Below are positions 11,207 to 26,128 of a stretch of DNA of 64,000 bases, one piece after another. The translations under genes and the position numbers were made by a program. The DNA is taken from the NCBI GenBank assembly GCA_034387635.1, contig JAOANU010000008.1, forward strand, positions 620,001-684,000, read 5' to 3'. Position 1 is the stretch's first letter; each line of letters opens with the position of its first letter. This stretch comes from Rhodosporidiobolus odoratus (taxonomy: Eukaryota; Basidiomycota; Microbotryomycetes; Sporidiobolales; Sporidiobolaceae). The notes below the pieces were generated by a model. The model was not told where the DNA came from, searched no databases, and saw only the letters and a program-made list of their open reading frames with translations.

Positions 11207-13036
11207 TTACCGACTGCCCCTCAACCACCCCCTCCATCCCCCGCCTTCCTCCCCGTCTCCTCCTCCCTGCGAAGTCCGACTCTGCGCCTTCCTTGGAACT
11301 TGCCCCTCTCCGCCCTTACTGGATTTCCTCCTTCCTTGCAGAAGTGGCGCAGGAGTGGACGTGCTCGAAGAAGTCGGCGAGTCGAAGACGATAGGGGGGC
11401 GTATCGGAGGGTTTGGCGGTGCGGCGGGTTTGGGTTTCCGGTAGTTTGGGAGGAGCTCGTCGAGGGGAATTCGCGAGAGGTAGATCCTCAGTTCGCAAGG
11501 TGGAGGCGCGACTGTACGTTCACTGTCCTCAGTACACGTCTGACCCGAACCCGGGAAGAGGCAGCAAAAGCAGAAGACGCACAAGACTGTTTTCCCCTCG
11601 TACTTCCCGCTGCAACGTCCGTTCCTGCAGGGTTGCTTGCACCGGAGTCATCGACAAACATGAGCATCTCCTCCCCACTAGCTTTGTAGCGTTGACGCTT
11701 GACTCGCTCGGCGAGAGAAGCGACCGCAGGAACGCAAGTCGGTGAAGCGGTGAAGAGCACTAGGTAGAGAAGGGTCGGGTCCTGTCGTATGTCGAGCGAA
11801 GTTGAGGGAAGGATGTGTGAGTCTGAAATGTGGGAGCAATTGGGTGAGAAGCAGGACGTACAGTCAAGAGTGAAAGACACTTCTCGCCATAAGCTTCAAA
11901 GCCGGCAGGTGAAGCATCTTCGACCTCGACCTCGTTGATCTCTAGGACCTTTAGGCTACCTCTGCTCCTCATCCGTACGTTATTCGATAGGCGGGACGCA
12001 TCGCGTGATGGGGCAGGTGGAGTCGGCGGGTTTGGCGGGGCCGCAGATGGTGAAGAGACGAGTGCTGCGTTCAGCAGGGGTGGGGGGCCGGAATAAGGGG
12101 CTTCGAGGAGGGCGAAGAGGTGATCGATAAAGAAGGTTAAGGCGAGCAGCGTAGCGATTTCTAGCCCTGCAGAATCACGATCCGAGGGCAACGTGAGAAT
12201 ACTAACCGGAAAAAGTAGCAAGTCAAGAAAAGAAAGCTGACCCTTCTTGTCCTTTATTGGTGGATCTACACGCTACATGCGCAAAAGCTTCAAGCAATGC
12301 GAAAGAAGGCGAGATCAGAGAACGCACGGCGAGGTTGTGGTCGTAGATTTCGATGCTCCCTCCTTTTCTCTTGGGATGATAGGAAGCGACAGGAAAGTCT
12401 GGGTCGGGTTTCCTGACTGTGCGTCACTTTCGCGATACCATGAACACTCAGCGTTTTACACCGCTTCGAAGAAAGACGGTAGACAGCACTGAAGCTGGAG
12501 GCAAAGCCACGCACCAGCATTCAAAGTAAACCCCCTCTCACTCCCAAACGGATTGATCACCTCCCTATCCCAAGCATAAGTAGCTCCCTCCCACTCCATT
12601 TCCCAGCACCAACTCAACCCAGTCTTGGCCTTGAGTTTGACCTCTGCTAAGGGTTCTTCGAGGCGAATTAGGCGATGTTTTGGGGTGGGGGAGGCGTTGG
12701 GGACGGAGGGAGGGGCGAGGGTGTGGGAGCCGAGTAGGGTAGAGGTGAGAGGGTCAAAGAGAGAAATGAGTGGGGTGGTCGCGTCCTGAGGAGGTAGGAG
12801 AAGAGGGTAAGTGGGGAAAGCAGGAGAACGAGAGAGACGAGACTGACCTTGTGGGCTGAATAGACCACCTCGTTCGGTTCTCCTGTAGCTGATCTGTCTA
12901 TGCTGTAGTCTATCCAGCCGGGCTGAATTGATCGAGGGCGAACGACAAGGTAAAACACTGCCAGAACAGAGGACAACGGTCAGCCACAACTAGGCGAGGG
13001 GACACACAGGGACCCACAGCTCGAGTCAAGAGGCAT
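11207..13036 (-). CDS. Tubby C-terminal-like domain protein
   Basis: The best start is the ATG at 13036, spliced after 31 nt to LFYLVVRPRSIQPGWIDYSI. Following exons carry LISLFDPLTSTLLGSH, a Trp-rich strand (WCWEMEWEGATYAWDRE), FPVASYHPKRKGGSIEIYD and the hydrophobic end GLEIATLLALTFFIDHLFAL. This strand pattern and the closing GLEI-LLALTFF helix resemble a fungal family annotated as tubby C-terminal-like proteins, whose role is not established. The C-terminal part is low-complexity: a Pro-rich stretch (PKPAAPPNPPIRPP) ending at TAA 11207-11209 in one frame, or an earlier stop at 11488 in another. I could not fix the last junction. Function is unknown. Confidence 0.6.
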
Positions 13037-13301
13037 TTCTTGACTAAGATGGAGCACCTCTTGCAGCAGTCAGTTGAGAACGAGCAAGGTTACAGATACT
13101 AAACCTTTCCTCCAAGAGGATCAAGAGGCGGTGTCATGAATGAAAACGTACAAGTGAACGTTGAACAGACGCATTATGAGTATGTAGAAAGAGAGCGCAA
13201 TAACTAGAGTGTCTACGGATATCAAGACCCAAACCGTAAAGAGACCGAATCTGCCTTCCCTCTTCTATCCTTCTTCACCAACCACTCCCGGCTCAAACCC
13301 C

Positions 13302-15605
13302 CTACCCCGTTTTGCCCTCCTTATCCAACTTGTCCCCCGCCGCCTGCGCTCCAGCCCCCGTGACCGGGTTGATCGCCACAACCGCCTCTTTCTCCTTCCC
13401 ACCCTTCTTATTCTTCTTCTCCTTCCTCCGGGCGTTCGCCTGAGCGACCAGTCGCTCAAGTTCGCGACGCTCGTCGTCGCCTTCTTCCGGAGTGATGTTC
13501 TTGAGGAGAGCGCCGAGGAAGAGAATGGCCTGGAGAGTGCGAGGTATGAGTAGGTAAAGGGGCCGAGCGCTAGAGAGAACAAGACAGACCTTGGCGCGAT
13601 TAAGCAGGACGGCTTCGGTGATCTCGGGCGATTCCTTGCTAAGAGCTGACAGACAGGGGCAAGTGATCAAGTTCGCAAAGAAGGAGCCGAAAGAAAGGAC
13701 GAAGTGAAACGCACCCAAATCCACCACCTGCCTCAACACAGCGCTCAACTCAAACTTACTCCCCTTCCAAGCGACAAGCAAAAGGGTCCCACTCAACTCC
13801 TCCTCCATCTTTTTCATCTCCTCCTCTCCTAAATCGCCCTTTTCCTGCCTCCTCTCCATATCAATCATAGCCCTCTGAACGTCCAACCCAGTAGAGAGGA
13901 ACGACCAGCCTTCTTTTAGAGTTGCACCTTTCTCTTTCACTCGAGACCACCAACCTGGGAGACCGAGGATGTTGGAAGAGGGTTTGCGGTGAAGTCGGAT
14001 GTAGGTGGTCGCTTTCTGCATGTAGATCTCGCCGAGGAGGTGGCATAATTCTGCAATGAGTGCATAAGAGCGGGTCAGCAAAGGCGAGCCGGAACGGTCT
14101 CCCTTCCTCCGTCCTTCAGGGCAGACCGGAGGTAAAAGACGCCGGAACCCGCTCTGCACGTACCCACACCAAAGCTCTCCATCCCCAAATCCCTAATCTC
14201 CTCCCCCATCCTCTCCGCAAACCTCTTGGTCTCGGGATCCCCCTCTTTGCCCGGCTCTCTAGCCTCCACAAACGGTCTAACCCGATCCCTCAATTTGGCC
14301 GCGAGCGTTTCGACCCGTTTCCGTTTCTCTTCCCACGACTTCTTCTCTTCTTCGTAGGCTTTTTGTTTTTGCTCGGCGGTTAGTTTGGGGGGTTTGGGAG
14401 GGAGGTGGGGTTTGGATGAGGAGGAGGAGGGGTCGGAGGGGGAAGCGACGGAGGGGCCAGTGGTAGGCGTGGTCGCAGAAGGCGCGGTAGGAGTTACGGG
14501 CTTCGGGGGCACGCCAGAGGCAGCAGCTGCATCGGTTGCGGCGGCAGAAGCGGCGGCTTCGACGTGAGGCTCATTGTGGATCGTCGAGGCAGTCGGGGTG
14601 GAAGTCGAGGTAACGGGAGTCTTGCCGTCGGTTTCAGCCTGTTCGAATGAACAGGTGAGCACGAGAAGCATTCTTCGGGAGAGAGGAGGTACAACGCACC
14701 TTGGCAACCTCGGTCTTCTCCTCCTCGTCAGCCTGCTCGAACGCCTTGCTCACCTCCTTACCCAAGCTAATCTCGCCAATCCAGTCCTAGCGCACCAACC
14801 CGCGTCAGTTTCTCCATAGAGCCCAATCAGGAGGAGGAGAGAAAAGTGAGACGGACCTCAAAAGCCTTTCCTCCAAACATGGCCGCAAACAAATCTCCCG
14901 GGTTGGGCATGACCTCCTCACCGCCTGCTTCTCCCATGGCTGATTGCTTACCGTGCTTGTCGTACACTGCGCGAGAGTTGGAGTCGGAGAGAATGCTGCA
15001 TAGAAGAACAGAGGGGGAAGGGCGTAAGTCGAGCGGCAGAAACAGAAAGTAAGGAGACAGGGCTGAGCGGACGTGTAGGCCTCGCTGATCTCCTGGAACT
15101 TGGCAGCCGCATCGGGGTTGTCCGGGTTCTTGTCTGCGCGTCCCCAACTATCAACTATCAGCGTTGACCTCTACACCAGCCGAGCCAAGAAAGAGGGGAA
15201 AGAGCACGAGAAAGCGAGGCGTACCGGGGTGCCACTTGATTGCCGCTTTCCTGTAGGCCTTCTTGATGACTGCATCGTCTGCGTCTGCTTTGATGCCAAA
15301 GAGCTGGTAGTAGGAAGGGTCTTTGACCTGCCGAGCGGCGACATGTCCGAGGAGGGGTAAAGAGGGGGAAGAGCAGGCAATCAGCGTCGCTGGCCTTGGA
15401 CGACGAGGACTCTAGAGAGGCAGCTACTCTGGAGAGCGTATCTCGCCTCTCGCTCGTTGCCGGGTGTGCGAGGTGTGCGACTTACCTTTTCACCGTCCCT
15501 GTTGAGACCGACGTCGTAGTTCCCTCCAGGAGGCGTGAGTGCGGGTGCTGCAGTGGATGCCCCGTCTGCTGTGGAAGTTGTAGTGCTGGAAGCAGGAGCA
15601 GCCAT
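13302..15605 (-). CDS. DnaJ (Hsp40) protein with DnaJ-X domain, Caj1/Djp1-like
   Basis: Class C J-protein co-chaperone that stimulates Hsp70 ATPase. The ATG at 15605 starts a Ser/Thr/Ala-rich leader (MAAPASSTTTSTADG). The J domain is split over several exons: YYQLFGIKADADDAVIKKAY, then IKWHP-DKNPDNPDAAAKFQ with an intact HPD across an intron, and AYTILSDSNSRAVYDKHG. No Gly/Phe zinc region follows. Next come an acidic stretch, a long Ala/Ser/Pro linker and a C-terminal DnaJ-X region (KLRDRVRPFVEAREPG, LCHLLGEIYMQKATTY) ending in a Lys-rich tail (RRKEKKNKKGGKEKE) and TAG at 13302-13304. The order J domain, linker, X domain matches yeast Caj1 and Djp1, linked to protein import into mitochondria and peroxisomes. 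It shares a 270 bp divergent promoter with the complex I subunit gene. Confidence 0.9.
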
Positions 15606-15875
15606 ATCAAAGAGTAGCGAGGGAAGAGTGAACGAGGCGAAGTTGAGGCAAAAGAGGAGGGCGGTGAATTTACGGCACTTTACGCATATTCAGTATGTGA
15701 GTCAGTAAATCAAGGTAGAAACTCGTATACAGCTCTTGCCAAGTTCTGATCCGCAGGAGAGTCTGAGAGGCGAGCGACCCATTCTCGCCCCGAACTCGAC
15801 TGCCATGAGCAGCCGGCGCTCTAATCCAGTTTCGCTCGCTACTCACATTAGAGCACTCTGCTACATCTCAGCACA
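15606..15875. promoter_or_regulatory. Compact divergent promoter (DnaJ gene / complex I subunit gene)
   Basis: 270 bp between opposite start codons at 15605 and 15876. Both products serve mitochondria or proteostasis, so coordinate expression is plausible but not shown. No clear TATA box. Confidence 0.4.
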
Positions 15876-16679
15876 ATGTCTGCTTCCCTCCTGCGCACCG
15901 CCCTCCGCCGCGTGTCCCCGTCTGCTGCCCCCGCACTTCGCCAAACTACTCAGCGACGAGCCGCTTCAGGCATTCACTACCACGAGCCGACGGGCAGGTT
16001 GTTCGGCGAGAAGGTACGCTCAGTCTCTGAGCAATCTGGATATTTGGCCGGATCGTCGCAGAGAGAGAGAGCGAGTTTACAATCGGCTAGATGCGCCGGG
16101 TGGGAATGACCGCTATTACCGCGCCCAAGGATTGTCTGCCAGTCAAGGGCGACACAGGCCGAGACTAGACGGCCTCGTACTGATTCCGCCCAACCCAAAC
16201 TCTCGTACAAGCCGACCTCGCTGATTCCTCTCCCTTCTCTCTGTGACAAAAACAGCCTCCCGCACCTGGTCCGTTCCAAGCTCCTTCCTCCTTCCCTACA
16301 GACTCGTCGCCTTGCTCACACTCATCTTCCTAATGTAGGTCAAAAGCGCGTCAAGGAGGATTGGGAAAACATCTACTACTACGGATTTGGCGGAGGTATG
16401 CTGCTTGGCGCTGTGTTGATCTACTACAAGCCGGACACCAGGTGCGTCCCTCTTTTCCGTTCCTCTACCCATGTCTGAAGGGCATCCCGCTGACGGTCAG
16501 TGGGTGTGCGATGGCAGTATCGAGGGATGGGCGAGGAAACAGGCCCAGGAAAAGATGGCGGCTGCAGGGGAGACTGTAAGTCCCGTTCCTCCCGATCATT
16601 CTCGTGATCGCGTAACAGCAAGGTCAACACTGACTCGTCGGGAATGTGCACGCAGCCGTCGTACCAGAAGTCTGCTTGA
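15876..16679 (+). CDS. Complex I accessory subunit, ESSS/NDUFB11-like
   Basis: Small single-pass inner-membrane subunit of NADH:ubiquinone oxidoreductase. Exon 1 (15876-16013) begins MSASLLRTALRRVSPSAAPA, an Arg/Ser/Ala-rich mitochondrial presequence, and ends HYHEPTGRLFGEK. Exon 2 is only 13 nt from 16256 (PPAPG). Exon 3 gives KRVKEDWENIYYYGFGGG and one membrane span, MLLGAVLIYYKPDT. Exon 4 gives SIEGWARKQAQEKMAAAGET and exon 5 PSYQKSA before TGA at 16677-16679. About 97 residues in total. The presequence, HEPxGxLFGE, WE-IY-G and W(A)xxEA-like elements fit the fungal ESSS subunit. Splice phases all agree. Confidence 0.85.
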
Positions 16680-16940
16680 GTGGGAGGAAAAGGCGCAGCG
16701 GGATGAGAGTAGAGGGTCATGCAATACCCATACGAGGGTTTCTGTTTTTGCCGAGGGGCGGACGGCAGCTAGCCGTGATGCCTGCTACGCTTGTGAGAGA
16801 GCTTGAAGTAGACAGTAAGAGCTTGGTAGCGAGGAGAGAGTCTATGCACAATTCCCTTGAAACCGGAAGGTCGCCTTCGCCCGTCTTGCCTCGTCCAATC
16901 CCAGTCACCTGACCCGTCGCCCCGGTCGAATACTACAGAG

Positions 16941-19876
<2,936 letters not shown>

Positions 19877-20331
19877 GTTTGGTTCTTCTTTTTTTCTTTT
19901 CTAGCTGTGGCGGGTGTTGTACTACTACTACTTCCCCCTCCCGCTGGGCTCTATCGAATGACGGCCTCAGAGCGCTACAGAACACTCTTGGCGAGACGCA
20001 GCTCGCTCTTGGTTAGCTTCACTTCTTGCGCTCGACGAAAGTTGCTGCACAAACCCGCATTGCATAGTCTAGTAACGAAGGCACACGGGCTGCCCCGGGA
20101 AGTAGGGAAAGAACGAGAGAATGCGAGAGAGAGAGAGAGAGAGAAGAGAGAAAGAAAGGAATGGGTACTAGTGTTTGGTAGAAAAGGAGGGAGAGTGAGG
20201 GAGAGTGAGAGAAAAATCGAAGGTAGGTGGGGTATCGTGCGACGGGGGCCACATAGCGGAACAATGAGAAGTACAAGCTAGAGGGAACAGGGCAAGGGAA
20301 CAAAAAACGGTGACCCATTTTTAGGACTGCT
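19877..20331. other. Convergent 3' intergenic region with GA-rich stretch
   Basis: Lies between the stop codons of RIO2 and KAP123. It contains a short GA microsatellite at about 20125-20150 and further GAGAGTGAGG-type repeats to 20215. No gene supported. Confidence 0.5.
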
Positions 20332-23300
20332 CTACTGGAGGTACCCAGCGAGACCGGCCGCCTGAACCTTTTCGGGTTGCGAAGCACCCAAAGCCTTGAC
20401 GACCTCGATGAGCTTCGAAGCGTTGGCTCCAGTCAGTTGTGCGTCACCGTTGGGGTAGAACTCGACGCCGGTCTCGGACTTGGTCGAGGCGAGGGCGCGG
20501 GCAAAGACGGAGAGGATGTGGTCAAGGGCGGCGAGGGCGTGGGGGTTCTGCTGCTGGAGAAGGAGGAGGAGAGCGTTCATCTGCATCGGGGCCAAAGAGA
20601 AGTGAGCTTCTGAATTGGTAGGCAGCTAGCTAAGATTCATAGAACGTACCACCGACTCGGACTCGGCAAAGTCGCGGCGCAGAGGGAGCGCCTGGAAGAA
20701 GACGGGCAGGACCTGTTCCGGTGACGGGACAGCGGCGACGTTCTTCGAAATAAGGCGGGCGACAGCACCGCAGGCGTTGTCCTTCGCGTTCTCGTGCTTG
20801 CTTGCGCCGTCATCGGGGAGGCCGAAGAGAGGGTGAAGGGCGCCAAGAACGTTCATGTATTGGGAGGAGACGTCGGCTTCGGTGTGGAAAAGAAGAGCTC
20901 CCATCGCGAAAGCAGCGTTGGACTGAACTTCCGGCTCGGGGTCGGCAAGGGCAGTAAGGAACAGGGGGAAGAGGGTTTCGGTGAAGGGGGTGGCAGCTGA
21001 CTCCATGCCGTTGACGATTTCTGCGAGAGAGCCGATGGCGGTGGAGCGGTCGGACATGGAGCGCTCACGGTCGTAGTATGCGACCATGTCGGGAAGGAAG
21101 GCGGGGAAGAGCTGAGCAAAGTCGGAGCCTGTAGCGTAGACTTGGGTCAGCCGAGCATGCAGCAGAATCTGAGAACGCAGACGTACCGAGAGTGGTGGCC
21201 AGGGAGCCGACGAGGTCCGCTGCCGCGCCGATAAGCGCCGCATCATACTCGCTCTGCTCACCCGCCGCAACTGCTGCCTCGTCCTCGTCATCCGCAATCT
21301 GGCAAGGTGCCTTGCGCTTGAGAATGAGCGAGAGCTGCTCGCACACCGGCTGAACGTACGCCGGAACGATGAGAGCCGGACCGACGCTCATCAACGCCGC
21401 CGAGAACGAGTTGCAGAGCTCGTTGACAACCTCCCGCTCGTCTTCTGCCTTCCAGCATTCCAGGACGGCGGGGAGGACGGCGGAGACGAGCTGAGAGACT
21501 TCGGGACCGAGCTGGTTGCCCCGAGTGCCCTTGTTCCACTTGGGAGGCTCAGAGATGCGGTTGAGGGTCGAGATGAAACCGAGGAGGGCGGCGACAGAGG
21601 ACTTTCGGATACCGTCGTGCCAGTGGTGCTCGAGGCCGGGGAGGAGAGCCTTGACCGAGGCTTCGAGGTAAGGAAGGAAGAGCTTGCCGGTCTGGTCGAA
21701 GATCTCGGAGAGGGCATCACCCGCGCACTCCTTTTCGATGGCGATCTGAGTCGACGCCTTGAAGAGCGCATCCTCGTCATCACTGTCGATGTCCTCGTCA
21801 ATGTCCTCAAAGTCCGGGTCGTCGTCTTCGTCGACACCGGTGGTGAAGTCGCCGGCCTGGTTGTCGCCAAGGAGAGCCTCGTCATCGACCTCCTCCTGTT
21901 GAATGGCGGCCAGGATGATGGGCATGATGGCGGGGAGGTAAGAAGCGAACTCGTCCTGCGCAGCGGATCAGCGTCAGTTGCATGCTTGTAGCCGAAGTGC
22001 TGAGACGCGACAAACCTTGTAGACGCGGGAGACAACGGCAAAGAAGATGTAGCTGCACTCCTTGAGGTTGGATGCGTTCTCAATGGCGGTAGCAGCGATG
22101 GCCTGCTGCATGAGCGGCGCATAATAAGGGCGGAACTGCTCAGGGCCAACCGCCTCGGCAAGGGTACCGACGGTGTCCTGGGCCACGCCACGAAGGTCGA
22201 GCTCCTCGCCCTCCTCGGTGAGCTGGAGGAACTGGACGAGCCTCTGCAAGACGGCGTCGAAGTACGGGGCGAACTTGGTCTTGGATGCGTGGGCTGCGGA
22301 GCCAATGGCACCGACGACGGTAGCCTTGAGGGAGAGGGGAGCAGAGTCGAGGAGCTGGACAAGGGCGTCCATAAGAGATGGGATGTAGGGTTCAATGTCG
22401 GAGCCAAGAATCTCGAGAAGGCAGTCGAGGGCGATGCAAGCCGGACGTTGAGTAGCCGGGTCGCCCATAAGCTGTAGCACAAAGCGAGTTTAGCATTGTA
22501 TTCATGAGTGGACAGCGGAGCACGCGCACCTTGGAGATAAGAGGGAGAAGCATAGCGTGCTGCTTGGCACATTCCTCCTCGAGCATCTCGCACAGGCACC
22601 CGAGAGCAGTGCACGCCGCCTTCCTCACGATAACCTCTGGGTCCTGTAGACCATTCTGGATGAGAGGCCACATCGAGTCGAGGTGAGGCTGAATGAACAG
22701 CGAGCAGCCCTCGACGACAACACCGAACGCGGTGATGGCGCTCTTGCGAAGGCCGGCGTCGGGAGAAGCGGAGAGGTTGCGAACTTGCTCGAAGAGGGGA
22801 GGGAAAACCTGAGCGGGCGGGAGGGAGGTGGCGAGGACGTCGATGACGCGGAAAGCGGTGCGGGAAGGAGCATCGTCTTCAATGTCGACGGGTTCCGGCT
22901 CGGCGCCGATGGGGAGAAGAGAGGTAATGATGCTGCCAGCGAGGTTGAGAGACTGGACCTTGCTCTTCTTGAACTTGACGAGCCAGAGAAGAGCGTTCAG
23001 CGCCATAATTCGAAGATCGTTGTCGTAGGCTTGCTTGGCAGCGGCACCGAGGAGGAACTGGATAAGGGCGGTAAGGTGAGGGTTGACAAGGGGAACCTCC
23101 TGTAGACAGGGCAAAGGGTCAGAAGGCTGGTTGTGGTAGATGAGGGAGGGACAGCGCACGGAGAGAGTGATGCCCTCGAAGAACTCGAAGATAGACTTGG
23201 CGGAGGACTCGTCCTCAGCATCAAGAGCCGATTGCAGAACCGCGACAACACCGGGGATAAGACCTTGGAAAGCAGCCTGCGTGACGAGGATGCTCGTCAG

Positions 23301-24379
23301 TCGCGTCCGGAACGTAGACATGGAGAGGCAACGCACAATCTCCCTGTCCTCGCCAGCCTCCAAGAACTCCGCCAACTTTCCGAGTGCCCGAATGCTCCAT
23401 ACTCGGACGTTCAGGCTTTCCGGGTCGGCGAGGGTCTTCGCCAACAGTTCCATAAGAGCGGGAATCTGGTTGACACCGCTACCTCCCGCGGTGCTGGGAG
23501 CGACGGCGACGAGGTCGATGAGCATGAAGATGGCCTGAAGGGCGACTTCACGATGAGAGGCGGTCGGGGCGGAGGACATTTGCCAGAGCCAGGGGAGCAG
23601 CTCAGGCCAGACACCCTGCTCGAGCTCGATCTTGGCGATGGCAGACACAAGGCGTGTGGCTGCGGCACGGGCTTGACCGCTGTAGGGGGCGAAAGGGCGA
23701 GGGGAGGGAGGGAAGAAAAACGTAGCGGAACGCGAGTTGTCGTCGGGTCAGTCGCAGTTCATATTTCACGCAGCTGCGAGGTGCACGTACTTGGTCTCCG
23801 TCAATAGGAAGTCCAGCAATCGACTCTTGATAGCCGCCCTCAACTCTTGCGGCTGTGCGAGCCACTGCTTGTTCTTCTTTGCCGAGACGCGCTTTCGCAG
23901 TTCGACGAGGGCGAGTTGACGAAGCTGTAGTCGTCGAGCATCAGCAGGGGGAGCAAGAGACGGTCAGAGCCAGACTTGTCGACCCTCCGCGGCAAGTGGG
24001 GGTGAAAATGGAAGATGGGGAGGGGAGGGGGATGTGGCGGAAGAGGAGCGGCGGTACCACGTGACGCAAGACTATGTAAAGCGACGTACAGCAACATTGG
24101 GCGAGGAAGTACCGATTTCGAATAGGGAAGGAACGCAGCGGGCGTCGGAGTAGAAGTGGTTGTTGAGCTGAACAGTGGCCTGCGGAACAAAGGAGATCAG
24201 CTGGCGGCCACAATAGCTGATCTTCCAGCTGGCATACGTTCTTGATGACCTGTGTATCGGGTGCGATGGTCTGTTCGAGAGTCGCGAAGAGGGACTGGGT
24301 GAACTGCGGCTGTGAAAAGGCGAGATGATGAGCTTCTGCTTGGCTATCTAGCTGCCAGGGTGTGCCATACGTCAGCCAT
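20332..24379 (-). CDS. KAP123: Importin beta family karyopherin Kap123 (importin-4 type)
   Basis: Nuclear import receptor for ribosomal proteins and histones H3/H4. The three-codon first exon (MAD, 24379-24371) is spliced to PQFTQSLFATLEQTIAPDTQ. Exon 3 carries ATVQLNNHF and SPNVAVRQLALVELRKRV, the importin N-terminal region. The rest is a chain of HEAT repeats, for example NVRVWSIRALGKLAEFLEAG, SIFEFFEGITLS, PEVIVRKAACTALGCLCEML, GDPATQRPACIALDCLLEIL and GIRKSSVAALLGFISTLNRI. An acidic loop occurs near 21790-21850. The end is VQAAGLAGYLQ with TAG at 20332-20334. About 1,100 residues, matching Kap123/IPO4 rather than Kap95. At least ten introns. It is convergent with RIO2. Confidence 0.92.
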
Positions 24380-24839
24380 AGTGGGGATCAGCGTAGCGCA
24401 GTGGCGCTTTGTGTAGTTGAGAGCGAGTTGGAGCGGTCGGAGAAGTTCACCAAGCTCGAATCAATCTCACGCCCAAGTCCCGAGCGTCGACTCCTATCTC
24501 GCATTTTTGGCTTTCCGCGTAATCTAATCAGCGTTGTAGCCGTTTTGGGGGCTTTTTCTGCGAACCGAGTCCGGATCGATTCGAGACGGAGATGTAAATC
24601 CGGCGATTTTAAGGACGAGTGAAGGGTGTCCGCACTGCGCTCGGGGAAGTCGCAGACCCGCAGGCAAGCATTTTAAAGTCATGTCGCCGGATTGTACCCG
24701 CTTGTGCTGCTTCTGAGTGAGAGAACGACTCGTTGATGAACGTTCTCCTCCACGTCGTGGCTGCGACCTTCTCAGCTTTCTCCCAAGCCTCGCTCATCTC
24801 GTAAGCTATCTGCTCAACCTTCATAGCTCTGGGTGTGTC
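24380..24839. promoter_or_regulatory. Divergent promoter region KAP123 / secretory cyclophilin
   Basis: About 460 bp without supported genes before the duplicated signal-peptide segment. It is less GC-rich than its neighbours (for example the ATTTTTGG and TTTTAAAG stretches around 24510-24680). No defined motif was recognised. Confidence 0.4.
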
Positions 24840-25035
24840 CCGTTGATCCCTCGTACACGCGCTAGACCATGCGCGTTTCCCTCTCCCTGTCCCTTACCTT
24901 CCTCCTCGCCCTCGTCTTCCCTGGCTCCGGGCGAGGCCCGCTGACCCCTCGTACGTCAGACAGACTATGCGCGTCCCCCTATCCCTATCCCTCAGTTTCC
25001 TGCTCGCCCTCGCCCTTCCGGTTCTCGTGGCTGCC
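24840..25035 (+). repeat. Diverged 98 bp tandem duplication covering leader and signal-peptide exon
   Basis: Copy 1 (24840-24937) and copy 2 (24938-25035) align at a 98 bp offset. Both have CCGT/CTGA-CCCTCGTAC upstream, then an ATG (24869 and 24967), then a signal peptide: [18 protein letters not shown] in copy 1 and [20 protein letters not shown] in copy 2. Only copy 2 runs on into the cyclophilin domain. Copy 1 reads into unrelated sequence. Confidence 0.8.
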
Positions 25036-26128
25036 AGCAAGGGGCCCGTCATCACAACCCAGGTCTACTTCGACATCGAACATGGCGACAAGCCCCTCGG
25101 TCGTATCACCATGGGGCTCTTCGGCAAGACTGTACCGAAGACGGTGGAGAACTTCCGACAGGTTCGTTATCTTTTACCTTGGAGACTCCTCATCTGAGAC
25201 TGACTCCTTGCGCGGGCGAACAGCTCGCAACCGGCGAGGCTGGCTTCGGCTACGAGGGTAGCGCGTTCCACCGAGTAATCAAGTACGTAATTTCAGCGAC
25301 GGTAAATGTGCTGCTTGCCATCGTGTCACTTACCAGTTCCTCCTTTTTCCCGTGCTTCGCCGCCTGTGCAGGAACTTCATGATCCAGGGGTACGCTGCTC
25401 CACTCATTGTTCTCTCTCACAGACTTACTGACTTATCTCTCTACCTGCAGTGGCGACTTTACTAAGTTCGTTTCTCGTCCGCTCGCCTACTTCTCTCCTC
25501 TCCGTATTCTCTATGATCCTCCTCATCCCCTTTCTTGTCTTTCTGCATCCCTTCCTTTCATCGCGTTGTTCCACACACCGCTCGGTGACTGACTCGCTCT
25601 GCCGTTTGCAGGGGTGACGGTACTGGTGGCAAGTCCATCTACGGTAACAAGTTTGCCGACGAGAACTTCAAGCTTCGCCACACTGGCCCTGGTCTTCTCT
25701 CCATGGCCAACGCTGGTCCCGATACGAACGGCAGTCAGTTCTTCATTACCACCGTTACTACCTCGTGGTTGGACGGCAGGGTGCGTTTGACTTTCCTTGA
25801 TGTCTTGCCTCTTCTCCTCGCTTTCATTTTGCAGTGCGCGTGCTGGCCATGTTCGAACGGCCTCGCTAACACATGTCACCCTAAACAGCACGTCGTCTTT
25901 GGTCAGGTCATCGATGGCATGGATGTAGTCCGCGCCGTGCGTACTCCGCCCTTCACACCTGCAGGCGACGCTGACCCCTCGTCCTGCACTATATAGATTG
26001 AGCAGGTTAGCAAGAAGCCTGGCGACAAGCCGGCTGAGAAGGTCGTCATCATCAAGAGTGGCGAGATCCCCATCGGGCACGAGCTTGATGCCGAAGGCAA
26101 GGAGATTCCCCTTCATGCTGAGCTCTAA
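24967..26128 (+). CDS. Secretory-pathway cyclophilin (peptidyl-prolyl isomerase, cyclophilin B type)
   Basis: Prolyl cis-trans isomerase of the ER/secretory route. The ATG at 24967 gives a signal peptide ([20 protein letters not shown], then AAS) and the cyclophilin fold: [45 protein letters not shown] with the catalytic Arg, [38 protein letters not shown]. Two exons are tiny: 18 nt (near 25375-25392) and 15 nt (near 25451-25465), both keeping phase. The tail ends in LHAEL and TAA at 26126-26128. HAEL resembles the HDEL retention signal with one change. Closest known plans are yeast Cpr5/Cpr2. A second ATG upstream (24869) starts the duplicated leader and is not in this protein. Confidence 0.92.

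Noticed and set aside
24869..25261. 130-codon frame from the first duplicated signal peptide
   Set aside because: After the signal peptide it reads through leader sequence and shifts out of frame with the cyclophilin. Best explained as a duplicated leader, not a gene.
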